DNA from: Cohnella rhizosphaerae
GTDB taxonomy: Bacteria; Bacillota; Bacilli; Paenibacillales; Paenibacillaceae
Length of the DNA stretch: 64,000 nucleotides
Direction of reading: 5' to 3'
NCBI RefSeq assembly: GCF_029525575.1
Contig: NZ_JAPDIA010000009.1
Location: forward strand, 992,001 to 1,056,000
The notes beneath the pieces were generated by a model. That model was not told where the DNA came from. It saw only the letters and a program-made list of their open reading frames with translations, and made no database searches. Within the stretch, counting starts at the first letter, position 1. Each line of letters starts with the position of its first letter. The translations under genes were made by a program, and so were the position numbers. This document shows positions 1 to 9,453 of this stretch, one piece after another.

Positions 1-570
1 ATTCGGATCGACGGCAGGACGATCTCGGTCAAGCATCCCGCCGACGCCATCCGTCACGGCATCGCGCTCGTGTCCGAGGATCGCAAAGAGACCGGGCTTG
101 TGCTGTGCCGGCCGATCCGGGAGAATATGACGCTGGCCAAGCTGCCGCTGGACCGGCGCGGCGCGTTCGTATCGGGCAAGTCGGAGACGGGAGACGTGCG
201 GCGCTTGACGGAGCAGATCCGCATCAAGATGCGCGATATGAATCAGCCGGTGCAGAGCCTAAGCGGCGGCAACCAGCAGAAGGTCGTGCTCGCCAAGTGG
301 CTGCTGACGAATCCCCGGCTCTTGATCCTGGATGAACCGACGCGCGGGATCGACGTAGGCGCGAAAGCGGAAATTTACAAAATGATGTCCGAACTGGCGA
401 AGGAGGGCATGGCGATCTTGATGATCTCATCCGAGCTGCCCGAGATTCTGGGCATGAGCGACCGCGTGCTGGTGATGGCCCAGGGCCGCATTCAGGGCGA
501 ATTCAAAGGACCGCATCTCACACAGGAACAAATACTGGCCTGCGCGATCGGAGGTGCGCACAGTGCGTAA
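1..570 (+). CDS. Sugar ABC transporter ATP-binding protein, C-terminal part (RbsA/MglA type)
   Basis: This is the last 189 residues of a two-domain ATPase that energises a ribose-type sugar importer; the open frame runs off the left edge, so the start and first nucleotide-binding domain are missing. The second domain shows the signature LSGGNQQK and a Walker B stretch ILDEPTRGIDVG. After it comes ISSELPE where classical ABC ATPases carry the switch histidine, which is normal for the second half of RbsA/MglA proteins. It is followed directly by the permease and binding-protein genes of the same system, with the permease start overlapping its stop. The sugar is not identifiable from the ATPase. 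Confidence 0.93.
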   Translation: MRIDGRTISVKHPADAIRHGIALVSEDRKETGLVLCRPIRENMTLAKLPLDRRGAFVSGKSETGDVRRLTEQIRIKMRDMNQPVQSLSGGNQQKVVLAKWLLTNPRLLILDEPTRGIDVGAKAEIYKMMSELAKEGMAILMISSELPEILGMSDRVLVMAQGRIQGEFKGPHLTQEQILACAIGGAHSA

Positions 571-1538
571 TGAAGCCGTCCTCAAACGTAAGCTGCTTCC
601 CGGCGGCGGCCTGTCCGAAGACATGCTGCGAAAATACGGCCTGATCCTCATTTTGCTCGTGGCGGTCGTCGTCCTGAGCATCGTATCCGATTCGTTTCTC
701 ACTTTTACGAATCTGATGAACGTGCTTCGGCAGGTCTCGATCAACGGTATCCTGGCCGTGGGAATGACCCTTGTCATTCTGACCGGCGGCATCGATCTCT
801 CGATCGGTTCCCTGATGGCCGTCTCGGCCGTTATCGCAGCCAGTATCGTATCCGACTCGCCGGGAGCGACCGTCCTCGCGCTAATCGCGGGCATGCTCGC
901 GGCAAGCGCGCTCGGAGGCGTCAGCGGCACGATGAGCGCCAAGCTCAGAGTCGCCCCGTTCGTCGCGACGCTCGCGATGATGACGATCGGACGCGGCATT
1001 GCGCTCCTGTACACGAACGGACGCCCGATTATCGTCGATTCCCCCCTCCTTTAAATACCTGGGCCAAGGCTATGTCGGTCCGATTCCCGTACCCGTGCTC
1101 ATATTCACCGCCGTCGCCGCGATCGTGGCCGTTCTGCTCTATCGGACCAAGTTCGGCCGCTACGTATTCGCGGTAGGCGGCAATGAGAGCGCTTCCCGCG
1201 TATCGGGCATCCGCGTGGACAGGATCAAGATCGGCGTTTACGCGATCAACGGCTTTCTCTCGGGGCTGGCAGGCATCTTGCTCGCTTCGCGTATCAGCTC
1301 CGGCCAGCCCAACAGCGGCATCGGCTACGAGCTTGACGCGATTGCGGCCGTCGTCATTGGCGGCACCAGCCTGTTCGGCGGACGAGGTTCGCTGCTCGGC
1401 ACGATCGTAGGCGTCCTCATTATCGGCGTCATCAACAACGGGTTGAACCTGCTGGACGTCTCCTCCTATTGGCAGCAGATCATCAAAGGCGTCATTATCG
1501 CCGGCGCCGTCATACTCGATCAGCGCGCCAAGCGCTGA
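563..1538 (+). CDS. Sugar ABC transporter permease (RbsC/BPD_transp_2 family), one frameshift
   Basis: Membrane permease partner of the preceding ATPase. Hydrophobic segments run through the protein, and conserved GGIDLSIGS and GGTSLFGGRGS loops identify the RbsC/XylH family. The frame is broken at a run of six C at 1041-1046; removing one C turns the early stop into a smooth junction (DSPSFKYLGQG) and gives 324 residues, the usual family length, so a base-calling error is likelier than a pseudogene. GTG at 563 is preferred over GTG at 554 because GGAGG at 550-554 then sits 8 nt upstream; the start overlaps the ATPase stop, implying coupled translation. Confidence 0.9.
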
Positions 1539-1636
1539 CTGCAAATCCCGTGAATGACGAAGACGCGTCGTCCTGCAGGGGCGCGGCTCCGCTTTCAAAT
1601 ATAGTTTTCGTCGAAAAAGGGAGAGGAGTTAGACAA

Positions 1637-2623
1637 ATGGGGAAATTCAAGGGCTGGAAATGGATGGGAGCCTTGCTTCTGACGACAGCGGTGCTGTCGG
1701 GCTGCGGCAACGACAAGGGGAGCGAGAGCGGGGCGTCCGGCTCGCCCGGCGCGGCATCGGGAGAAGCTTCCGGAAAGACGTACAAGATCGGCGTAGCCGC
1801 GCAGGGCTTGTCGCACGAATTCATCAAATCCCTCGTCGAATCGATGCAGGAGAAAGCGAAAGAGCTGAACGTCGAACTGCTCGTCATGGACAGCCAGGAC
1901 AAGATCGAGGAGCAATTGAATCAGGTCGACACGCTGATCTCCCAGAAGGTGGACGCCATTATCCTGAACGCGGTCGACATGGTGGGCTCCAGTCCCGCGG
2001 TCGACAAGATCAAGGAGGCGAAGATTCCTCTCGTCGAAGCCATCACGTATACCAAAAACGAAAACTACGACGTTTTCGTCGGCACCGATCCCGAGCAATC
2101 CGGCGTCATGATGGGCGAGATTCTGGCGGACAAGCTTGGCGGCAAAGGCAAGGTGGCGCTGCTGCAGGGACAAATCGGACATTCCGCGGAGATCACGCGC
2201 GGAGCAGGGCTTCAGAAATCGCTTTTCGACAAATACCCGGACACGAAGCTGGTCACCGAACAGACGGCCAACTGGAACCGCGACGAAGCGATGCGGATCA
2301 CCGAAGACTGGCTGCAGCGCTTCCCGGACCTGAACGCGATCGCCGCGCAGAACGACGAGATGGCGATGGGCGCGCTGCAAGCCGTCGAGGCGGCGGGACG
2401 CAAGGATATTCTCGTCGTCGGCATCGACGGCATCGCGGATGCGCTTAAAGGCGTCAAAGAGGGCCGGATGACGGCTACGGTGCTGGACGATGTCACCACG
2501 GAAGGCAAGCGCGCCGTCGAGGTCGCGGTCGGACTGATCAATAACGAGAAGTTCGAGAAGAAGGAACTGGTCGACTACGTGCCGATCACGCAGGACAACG
2601 TGGACGAGTATTACAAAGGATAA
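1637..2623 (+). CDS. Sugar ABC transporter substrate-binding lipoprotein (periplasmic-binding-protein-4 / RbsB type)
   Basis: Extracellular solute-binding protein of 328 residues. A lipoprotein signal is clear: basic start, hydrophobic core and lipobox LSGC with the acylated cysteine near residue 22, then a Gly/Ser-rich linker. The mature part begins KIGVAAQGLSHEF and carries the family pattern of a type I periplasmic-binding fold, including NAVDM and VVGIDGIADALKGV. ATG at 1637 follows GGGAGAGGAG by about 7 nt; an upstream in-frame start would precede the signal peptide and is rejected. It completes the importer encoded upstream. Pentoses, hexoses and their derivatives are all plausible ligands. 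Confidence 0.92.
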   Translation: MGKFKGWKWMGALLLTTAVLSGCGNDKGSESGASGSPGAASGEASGKTYKIGVAAQGLSHEFIKSLVESMQEKAKELNVELLVMDSQDKIEEQLNQVDTLISQKVDAIILNAVDMVGSSPAVDKIKEAKIPLVEAITYTKNENYDVFVGTDPEQSGVMMGEILADKLGGKGKVALLQGQIGHSAEITRGAGLQKSLFDKYPDTKLVTEQTANWNRDEAMRITEDWLQRFPDLNAIAAQNDEMAMGALQAVEAAGRKDILVVGIDGIADALKGVKEGRMTATVLDDVTTEGKRAVEVAVGLINNEKFEKKELVDYVPITQDNVDEYYKG

Positions 2624-2644
2624 CGATATTCGCGGATAAAGGGG

Positions 2645-4879
2645 ATGACGGCGATGACAGCAGCGGACGACCGGTTGCCGGCGCCGCTGCTTCCGACGCC
2701 CAAGTCATGGGCGCCGGGAGCGGGCTATTACGCGTTCGGCGAGCCGACGAGGCTTGAACTTGATTCCTCTTTTGCGGCGCTGGCCGAGACGGTCGTTCTC
2801 GAATTGCCAGGGCTTCGCCTGGCGGCGGAAGCGGCAGCGGTCGGCGCAGCCGCCGGACGCGCGCTGACCGTGCGCGGACCGGATACGATCGCGCTCGCAG
2901 ACAAGGAGGCGCTGCTCAACCAGCCGCATCCCGAGCAGTCCTACGTGCTGCGCGTGTCGGCGGATCGGGTCGATCTGGCCGCGCTCGGGACAAAGGGCGC
3001 GCTGCACGGCATAGCTACGCTCGCGCAGCTAGCGGAGCTAGGGGACGGCAAGGGATTGCCGGCGCTCGAGATGACGGACGGTCCGGACATCGGGCGGCGG
3101 ATCATCTCGCCTACGCTGACCTGGTATGCGGGCTTCGCCAGGGCCGGCTTCGGCACGCAGCTGTGGGACGGCGAGCGCTGGCGAACGTTCGTCGATTGGT
3201 GCTTCAGACGCAAGATCAACGCGCTGAATATCGTGATGTACGGATTTTGGCCGTTCGAATTCGAGGAGTATCCGGAGACGGTGCTGCGCGGACTGCCTGT
3301 CGAGACTTGGTCGGCCGAGATCGGAGACTGGGTCCAAGTATCGTTCACGCATCCCAACCTCGTGAAGCCGTTCCTGTCGGAGACGATCGCCTACGCCAAT
3401 GCGCGAGGCATTGAAGTCTACGCGTACGTCGGCATGAATTCGTACAGCGGCGGCTACCCCGTCGTTCATCCGGAGAGCCGCGGCGTGTTGTCCGAAGCGT
3501 TGAAGGCGCAGGGGCACGTCAACAGCTACGATTCGATGTGCGCCTCGCGGCCCGACGTGCGCCGCTACCTCGTCGAGAGCGTCAAGCGGATCGAGGAGAT
3601 CGGCTTCAACGGCCTCGTGTTCGAGGAGAGCGAGGAGGTCCAGTGGTTCTGCCAATGCGAAGCCTGCCGCGGCAAGTATGGACACCTGCCGCCGAACGAC
3701 GCCAAGCATGCCGTCACGATCGAACTGCTGGAGGAATATATGAAGGTGCTCCGGCCGGAGACGCTGATCGGCGTGCGCTGGCTGCGGGAACCGCCGATCG
3801 TCAAGGACCGCGCGTATCTCGAGGCGTGGGCGGCCAAGTTGCCGGAGCGGGTCGTTCTGTTCTGGGCGCCGGGACTGGAAGACGACGACCGGGAATTTAT
3901 GAAGTGGGCGGATATGTTCGGCCGGGACCGCATATGGTCGCGCAACTGCGAAGGGAGCGGCTTTGCGGCCAGCCTCGGGCGCATTCCTTACCTGATCCCG
4001 GACGTTTTTCCCGAATCGCTGCGCAACTACGCTTTCCAGCATCTGTGGAACGATATCGCGCAATTTCAGGGCGCGGTGAACACGGGCTGCGCCGGGATCA
4101 ACGGCTACGGCTTCGAATGGTACGGACATGAGCTGTACTTCATGGCGCCCGCCCAGTTCGGGTGGGACTGCTGGCGGATGGACCGCGAAGCGTTCCTGGC
4201 GCATGCTGCGGTTCACCTGCACGGCAGAGAGAACGGTCCGCGCTATGAGGCCGTCGTTCGCAGGCTGCCCTGCATCCACGAGACGCAGATCTGCCGGACG
4301 CTGCCGTCGTTCCCGTTCATGCCCGACAAATATACGGGTCCGGAGGGAATCGCTTATTTGGAGCGATGCCTGGTCGATGCGAGGTGGTCGGCGGGCGAAC
4401 TGGAGGCGATCCTGTCGACGCCGATGCTGTCGCAGTGGCAGCGGGAAAACGCCGAGGCGACGCTGCTCATGGCGCGGCGCATGGCTGAAATCTCGGCCGC
4501 CGGAATCGCGTTCGCCCGCTTCGAGCTGGAGCGGGATGCGGGAGGCGATCCGGCAACGCTGCGGCAGCTCGCGGATGCGGCGATCCGTCACGCCGAGGAG
4601 GACGAACGGCTGATCAAGACGCATTATTTCGATACGAAGGCGCATCTGTGGACGGGCGTGCCGATCGGAGAATATTATGTCCCGATGGTCATCAACGAGT
4701 ACAGGAAGGTCTTCTATGAAACGCTTGGAGACGAATCGTTGGCGCCGGACGACAGCGTGCCTTATATGGTTGGGGGCGAGAGTCTCCCTTGGGAGTGGCT
4801 GCTGGAGTGGGGACCGAAGATCGCGGCGGCCAAGCCGCTCGCAGCGCTTCGAAGGCCGGAAGGCAGTGCGCCGGCATGA
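2645..4879 (+). CDS. Putative glycoside hydrolase, GH20-like N-terminal fold (744 aa)
   Basis: Large protein without a signal peptide, so probably cytoplasmic. Residues about 10-140 resemble the small beta/alpha domain that precedes GH20 hexosaminidase and alpha-glucuronidase barrels (segments such as YVLRVSADRVDLAA and GALHGIATLAQL). Residues about 150-520 look like a TIM-barrel region with FEESEEVQWFCQCEACRG near residue 330; the C-Q-C-E-A-C knot resembles cysteine clusters of uncharacterised glucuronidase-like enzymes. The C-terminal part is helical. It probably trims the compound brought in by the upstream ABC system. The family assignment is approximate; I cannot name a substrate or a catalytic pair. 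Confidence 0.6.
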   Translation: MTAMTAADDRLPAPLLPTPKSWAPGAGYYAFGEPTRLELDSSFAALAETVVLELPGLRLAAEAAAVGAAAGRALTVRGPDTIALADKEALLNQPHPEQSYVLRVSADRVDLAALGTKGALHGIATLAQLAELGDGKGLPALEMTDGPDIGRRIISPTLTWYAGFARAGFGTQLWDGERWRTFVDWCFRRKINALNIVMYGFWPFEFEEYPETVLRGLPVETWSAEIGDWVQVSFTHPNLVKPFLSETIAYANARGIEVYAYVGMNSYSGGYPVVHPESRGVLSEALKAQGHVNSYDSMCASRPDVRRYLVESVKRIEEIGFNGLVFEESEEVQWFCQCEACRGKYGHLPPNDAKHAVTIELLEEYMKVLRPETLIGVRWLREPPIVKDRAYLEAWAAKLPERVVLFWAPGLEDDDREFMKWADMFGRDRIWSRNCEGSGFAASLGRIPYLIPDVFPESLRNYAFQHLWNDIAQFQGAVNTGCAGINGYGFEWYGHELYFMAPAQFGWDCWRMDREAFLAHAAVHLHGRENGPRYEAVVRRLPCIHETQICRTLPSFPFMPDKYTGPEGIAYLERCLVDARWSAGELEAILSTPMLSQWQRENAEATLLMARRMAEISAAGIAFARFELERDAGGDPATLRQLADAAIRHAEEDERLIKTHYFDTKAHLWTGVPIGEYYVPMVINEYRKVFYETLGDESLAPDDSVPYMVGGESLPWEWLLEWGPKIAAAKPLAALRRPEGSAPA

Positions 4880-6021
4880 AGCATCGCGCACTCGCTATTT
4901 TGGAGCAATTGATCGCCATTCAGAGCGTCAATCCCCACTATGGGGACGGCGCGGCCGGCGAGGCGGAGGTCGCGCGTTATATCGAGCGGCTGTGCGAACG
5001 GGCCGGACTGTCCGTGATGCGCCAGCCGGTGATCGAGGGCCGCGACAATGTGATCGTCCGGCTCAATACGCCGCGGCCGGGTCCGCTGCTCATGCTGGAG
5101 GCGCATATGGACACCGTCTCCCTGGGCAGCATGCAAACGCCGCTCGTCCCGGTTTATCGGGACGGAAGGCTCTACGGCAGAGGGGCATGCGACACCAAGG
5201 GCTCGCTGGCCGCGATGCTGGCCGCGATGGAGACGTTCGCGCGCGAACCGGAGGCGCTCGGCTGCGACGTCGCGCTGTGCGCCACCGTCGACGAAGAGCA
5301 TGCCTTCCGCGGACCGCTCAAGCTGCTGGAGCTTGGCTTGCCGGTCGCGGCTGCCGTCGTCGGCGAGCCGACCGGGCTGCGCATCGTCGCTGCCCACAAG
5401 GGCTGCGCCCGCTTCGCCGTACATGTTCGCGGCAAGGCGGCGCACAGCTCGGTGCCGCACGAGGGCGTCAACGCCATCGTCCGCATGGCCAAGGTCATCG
5501 GCTTCCTCGAGGACACGATCGCCCCAGAGCTTGCTTCCGTGCGCGACGAGCTGTGCGGACCGGCTACGCTGTCCATCGGGACCATCGCGGGCGGCAAGCA
5601 GATCAACATCGTGCCGGAACGATGCACGATCGAGGTGGACCGCCGCATTGTATCGGGGGAAAATCCCGGCGAGGTATTGGCGGCGCTTGAGCGGCGGCTC
5701 GCGGCCTGGGGCGGGGAGCACGGGGTGAAGCTGGAGGTGGAGCCGCTGCTGCTGGATTGGGCGCTCGGCACGCCGCAGGACGATCCGATCGTACGAGCCG
5801 CGTCGGATACGGCGCGCAGGCTGGCGCTGCCCGCGGATGTTTGCGGGGAGACCTACGGCAGCAATGCGAGCAAATATCAAGGCATCGGCGGCATTCCGAG
5901 CATCGTCTACGGGCCGGGCTCGATCGCGCAGGCGCATTCGCGCGAGGAATGGGTGTCTGTGGCCGAGGTAGAGGCGGCAGCCGCTTTTTATATGGAACTG
6001 GCGAGAGAATACCGCGGGTAA
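4876..6021 (+). CDS. M20-family metallo-deacylase (ArgE/DapE/ACY1-like)
   Basis: Zinc-dependent amidohydrolase of 381 residues that would remove an acyl group from an amino compound. Metal and catalytic motifs are visible: AHMDTVS with His77 and Asp79, GACDTKG with Asp106, and TVDEEHAF with Glu140/Glu141, followed by GEPTG and the dimerisation-domain segment KAAHSSVPHEGVNAI. Its ATG overlaps the previous stop in an ATGA arrangement, so the start is firm and the two genes are translationally coupled. This ties deacylation to the preceding glycosidase. Known relatives act on N-acetylornithine, succinyl-diaminopimelate or N-acyl amino acids; none can be chosen here. Confidence 0.9.
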   Translation: MKHRALAILEQLIAIQSVNPHYGDGAAGEAEVARYIERLCERAGLSVMRQPVIEGRDNVIVRLNTPRPGPLLMLEAHMDTVSLGSMQTPLVPVYRDGRLYGRGACDTKGSLAAMLAAMETFAREPEALGCDVALCATVDEEHAFRGPLKLLELGLPVAAAVVGEPTGLRIVAAHKGCARFAVHVRGKAAHSSVPHEGVNAIVRMAKVIGFLEDTIAPELASVRDELCGPATLSIGTIAGGKQINIVPERCTIEVDRRIVSGENPGEVLAALERRLAAWGGEHGVKLEVEPLLLDWALGTPQDDPIVRAASDTARRLALPADVCGETYGSNASKYQGIGGIPSIVYGPGSIAQAHSREEWVSVAEVEAAAAFYMELAREYRG

Positions 6022-6065
6022 CAGACCCGTCTACGATATAGACACTTCGGGAGGTAGAGGGAACC

Positions 6066-6449
6066 ATGACGAGACAGATCATCAGCACCGACAGGGCGCC
6101 GCAGCCGGCAGGCAGCTATTCGCAGGCCGTTCGCTTCGGCGATACCCTGTACGTGGCCGGCACCTGCCCGTTCGAGCTGGGCTCGAAGCGGGTGCTGCAT
6201 CCCGGCGATACGGCGGCCCAGACGAGACTGGTGCTCGAATATATCGCGGCGATCCTTGAAGAGGCCGGCACGTCGCTGGACCGGGTGTTGAAGGTGACGG
6301 CGTATCTCGACGATCTGGATCAGTTCGCCGCTTACGACGGCGAATACGCGAAATTTTTCCCCGTCGCTCCCCCCGCGCGGAGCACGGTCGAGATCGGCAA
6401 GTTCCCGGCCGGCATGCGCGTCGAGATCGAGTGTATCGCGGCGTTGTAG
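6066..6449 (+). CDS. RidA family enamine/imine deaminase
   Basis: Small cytosolic protein of 127 residues, the normal RidA length. It has the N-terminal PAGSYSQAV segment and, near the C-terminus, ARSTVEI with Arg105 and Glu120, numbering that matches the substrate-binding arginine and acidic residue of enterobacterial RidA. RidA hydrolyses reactive enamines and imines released by PLP enzymes. That fits the class V PLP enzyme encoded two genes downstream and the general amino-compound theme of the operon. The ribosome site GGGAGGTAGAGGGAACC lies just upstream of ATG. Confidence 0.92.
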   Translation: MTRQIISTDRAPQPAGSYSQAVRFGDTLYVAGTCPFELGSKRVLHPGDTAAQTRLVLEYIAAILEEAGTSLDRVLKVTAYLDDLDQFAAYDGEYAKFFPVAPPARSTVEIGKFPAGMRVEIECIAAL

Positions 6450-6477
6450 GCGCCTGGCAGAAAGGAGACGGGAACCG

Positions 6478-7215
6478 ATGCGGATAAGCGAACGGATCCA
6501 TCTGGTAGGCAGCGGCAAGTTCGGCATGGAGCTGAGCGATCCGACCGATTGCAACGTGTACCTCGCGGACGGCGGCGCCGAATGCGCACTGATCGATGCG
6601 GGCGGCGGGGTCGACCCCGAGCGCATCGCGGCGCGCATCGAACGCGCCGGTATCGGCATGGATCGCGTTCGCACATGCGTATTGACGCATGCGCACGCCG
6701 ATCATGCCGCAGGCGCCCGCTATTGGAGAGACCGGTACGGCATGCGGATCGTGGCGGCAGCGGAAGCGGCGCCCTGGCTGGCGCGCGGAGACATGGACAA
6801 GACGAGCCTTAACCATGCCAAGCGCGGAGGCGTCTATCCGCCGGACTTCGCCTTTCCGTCGTGTCCGGTCGATCTTGCCGTCGGCGAAGGGGATACGGTC
6901 GCCGTCGGCGACCTGTCTCTGGAGGTGATCGACGCGCCCGGTCATTCGCGGGGACATATCGCGCTGGCGCTGACGGAAGAAGGCGCGCGTTGCCTGTTCG
7001 CCGGGGATACGGTGTTCGCCGGCGGCAAAATCGTCGCGCAATACGTGTGGGACTGCAGCATCGAGAAATACGCGGCTACGGTCGCCAAGCTGAACCGCAT
7101 GCGGTTCGACAGGCTGTATCCCGGTCACGGTCCGTTCCTGCTCTCCCGGGCGTATCAGCATATCGAGAAGGCGCATCTGTGCTTCGAGCGGCTGGAGCTT
7201 CCGCCGAACTTATAG
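6478..7215 (+). CDS. MBL-fold metallohydrolase
   Basis: 245-residue metallo-beta-lactamase-fold hydrolase. The metal motif THAHADH (His71, His73, Asp75, His76) is intact, followed by GHSRGHIA, FAGDTVFAGG and a C-terminal YPGHGP, giving the full glyoxalase II/lactonase-type metal set. Such enzymes hydrolyse thioesters, lactones or phosphoesters; a lactonase acting after the operon's dehydrogenases would be a natural role, but this is inference. AAAGGAGACGGG precedes ATG at a good distance. It lies 28 nt after ridA and 50 nt before the PLP gene in the same direction. Confidence 0.9.
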   Translation: MRISERIHLVGSGKFGMELSDPTDCNVYLADGGAECALIDAGGGVDPERIAARIERAGIGMDRVRTCVLTHAHADHAAGARYWRDRYGMRIVAAAEAAPWLARGDMDKTSLNHAKRGGVYPPDFAFPSCPVDLAVGEGDTVAVGDLSLEVIDAPGHSRGHIALALTEEGARCLFAGDTVFAGGKIVAQYVWDCSIEKYAATVAKLNRMRFDRLYPGHGPFLLSRAYQHIEKAHLCFERLELPPNL

Positions 7216-7265
7216 GGGCCGCGGCATCCGCCGTACGATCGAAGCGGGAGAAGGAGTGGTGGACG

Positions 7266-8386
7266 ATGGGCGCATTGCTAAGCAAAAAAAGAGTTTATCG
7301 GATTGGACGATTGCACATGGTTTTTTTAGCGGCGCCGAGACCCCGACGCATACAGCGGTGTTGGGCGCCGTGAACGATTACTTGACCGCCAGGAGCCTCG
7401 GACCAGGCGGCCGCGAGCGCAACGCGGAGACGGAGCGGCTGTGCAAGATCAACCTGGCGATGCTGCTGCACGGGCAGCCCGAGCAGATCGCCATTGTGTC
7501 GAGCGCCTCCGAAGCGATCTCCATGGTGGCCCGGTCGATCGACTTCGCGCCGGGCGACAATGTGGTGATCCACGAATTGGAGTTCCCGTCCGGCGTGCTC
7601 CCTTGGCTGGCTCTGAAGGCGAAAGGCGTCGAGGTTCGCGTCGTGGCGCACAAGGAGTGGGAGGTCGGCGCGGAGGATCTGCTGGCGTCGGTCGACGACC
7701 GCACCAAGCTTGTCCTGACCAGCCATGTTAGCTATCTGACGGGAGCCAGGCTTGACTACCGCAAGCTGTACGAACGGCTGACGCAGACGAATACGCTGCT
7801 CGTGCTGGACGCCACGCAGTCGCTCGGCGTCGTGCCCGTCGATATGATGCAGGCGGACATCGTCATTTGCAGCACGTACAAGTGGCTGCTGTCGCTCCAT
7901 GGCGGCGGCGTGCTGGCCGTCAATCCCGGCCGCACGGCGGATTTGTTGCCTGCCTATGTCGGCTGGCGCAGCGTGGAGGAGCGCGCCGGCCGCGAACGGT
8001 TCGAATCGTTCGCCTACCATGCGGACGCGCGGCGGTTCGAGCTTGGCTACCCGAGCTATCCGACCGTCTACGCGCTCGAGCGCTCGACGCGCCTGCTGCT
8101 GGCTGCGGGAATCGACGAGATCGAGCGGCACGTGCTGGCGCTCGGAGGCGAACTCATCGCCTTGCTCGAATCGCTCGGACTGGCGGTGACGACGCCGGCG
8201 GAGCCCGCCAGAAGGGCCGGGAACATCAGCTTTTTGCACGAGGCGGCCGGCGAGGTCGCGGAGCGGCTCCTCGACCGCCGGATATTCGCGATGGGAAGCG
8301 ATGGCCGGGTGCGCCTTTCGGTGCACGCGTTCAACGACCGGAGCGACCTGGAACGGCTGCGCGCATGCCTGCCGGCTTGTTTATGA
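7266..8386 (+). CDS. Class V aminotransferase-fold PLP enzyme, two probable indels near the start
   Basis: PLP-dependent enzyme of the cysteine-desulfurase/isopenicillin-epimerase superfamily. Lys in CSTYKWLLS is the Schiff-base lysine (about residue 208), DATQSLG the cofactor-binding aspartate region, and GPGGRER an N-terminal element. The uninterrupted frame starts at GTG 7256, which overlaps its own ribosome site. A better model starts at ATG 7266, 9 nt after AAGGAG, and loses one A from the A7 run 7284-7290 and one T from the T7 run 7321-7327. The N-terminus then reads LSKKEFIGLDDCTWFFSG, typical of the family, and the protein is 372 residues. Reaction (transamination, lyase or epimerase) is not determined. 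Confidence 0.85.
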
Positions 8387-8417
8387 GGAATCTTTTACAA
8401 GGAACGGAGGAGACCGA

Positions 8418-9449
8418 ATGAAGGCACTGGTATGGACGGCGCCGGAGAAGATGGAATACATGGATGTGCCGAAGCCGGAGCCGGCCGAGGACGAGGTGCT
8501 GATCAAGGTCGAGACGGTCGGCATCTGCGGCTCGGAGATCGAAGGATATTTGGGCCACAACAGCTTGCGCGTGCCGCCGCTTGTCATGGGCCACGAATTT
8601 TGCGGCCGGATCGAATCCTGGGGAGCGAGAGCGGGGCGTTATGCGGCCGGTACGAAGGTCGTCGTCAATCCGCTGATCTCCTGCGGGGACTGCGCGGCAT
8701 GCCGCAAAGGGCAAAATCAGCTGTGCGCTTCTCGGCGGATCGTCGGCATTCACCGGCCCGGCGCGTTCGCGGAATGGGTCGCCGTTCCCGTATCTTGCGT
8801 CGTGCCGGTGTCCGAGTCGCTGGACGCGAGCCGGGCGGCGCTGGCCGAGCCGCTCGCCTGCTCGCTGCGCGCCGCGAGGCGGAGCATGGTGCGGCACTTC
8901 GCTCCTAACGTGCTCGTCTTCGGCGCCGGAGGCATCGGCCTGCTCTGCGCCAAGGTCGCGCGGCTGCTCGGCGCATCGCGCGTCATCGTGGCGGATACGC
9001 AGTACGATCGGCTGAAGATCGCGCTGGATACGGGCGCGGCGGACCGCGCGGTTCATCCGTCCGACGGCGATCTCCGTCGGTTCGTCAGCGAGGCGACGGG
9101 CGGCGACGGCGCGGATGTCGTCATCGACGCGGCCGGCTTCCAGCCGACGCGGGCGCAGGCGATGGCGATCGTCAATCCAGGCGGCACGATCATGAACATC
9201 GGCCTCGGCATCGACGAGACGCAGCTGGCGATCAATCATCAGATTCGCAGCGAGATCGAGGTGCTGGGTTCCTTTTGCTACGCGCCGCAGGATTTCCGCG
9301 ACGCCGTCAGGCTGCTGGAGGAGGGGCGAGTGACCGAGGAAGGCTGGACCGATCGACTGTCCGTTGCCGAAGGCGGCCGGGCGTTCGAAGATCTGGTTCG
9401 CGGCCGCGTCAGGCAAGGCAAGTTGTTTCTCCGGATGGAGGGAGCGTAA
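8418..9449 (+). CDS. Zinc-dependent alcohol/polyol dehydrogenase (MDR superfamily)
   Basis: 343-residue medium-chain dehydrogenase. The catalytic zinc site is visible (VGICGSE, GHEFCG), as is the structural zinc loop CGDCAACRKGQNQLC with four cysteines, and the nucleotide-binding glycine motif VFGAGGIGLLCAK. The architecture matches sorbitol, threonine and galactitol dehydrogenases. It would oxidise a secondary alcohol of the imported compound. ATG at 8418 follows AACGGAGGAG. It sits 31 nt after the PLP gene and 4 nt before the Gfo/Idh/MocA gene, so the three are surely co-transcribed. Confidence 0.92.
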   Translation: MKALVWTAPEKMEYMDVPKPEPAEDEVLIKVETVGICGSEIEGYLGHNSLRVPPLVMGHEFCGRIESWGARAGRYAAGTKVVVNPLISCGDCAACRKGQNQLCASRRIVGIHRPGAFAEWVAVPVSCVVPVSESLDASRAALAEPLACSLRAARRSMVRHFAPNVLVFGAGGIGLLCAKVARLLGASRVIVADTQYDRLKIALDTGAADRAVHPSDGDLRRFVSEATGGDGADVVIDAAGFQPTRAQAMAIVNPGGTIMNIGLGIDETQLAINHQIRSEIEVLGSFCYAPQDFRDAVRLLEEGRVTEEGWTDRLSVAEGGRAFEDLVRGRVRQGKLFLRMEGA

Positions 9450-9453
9450 AGGC

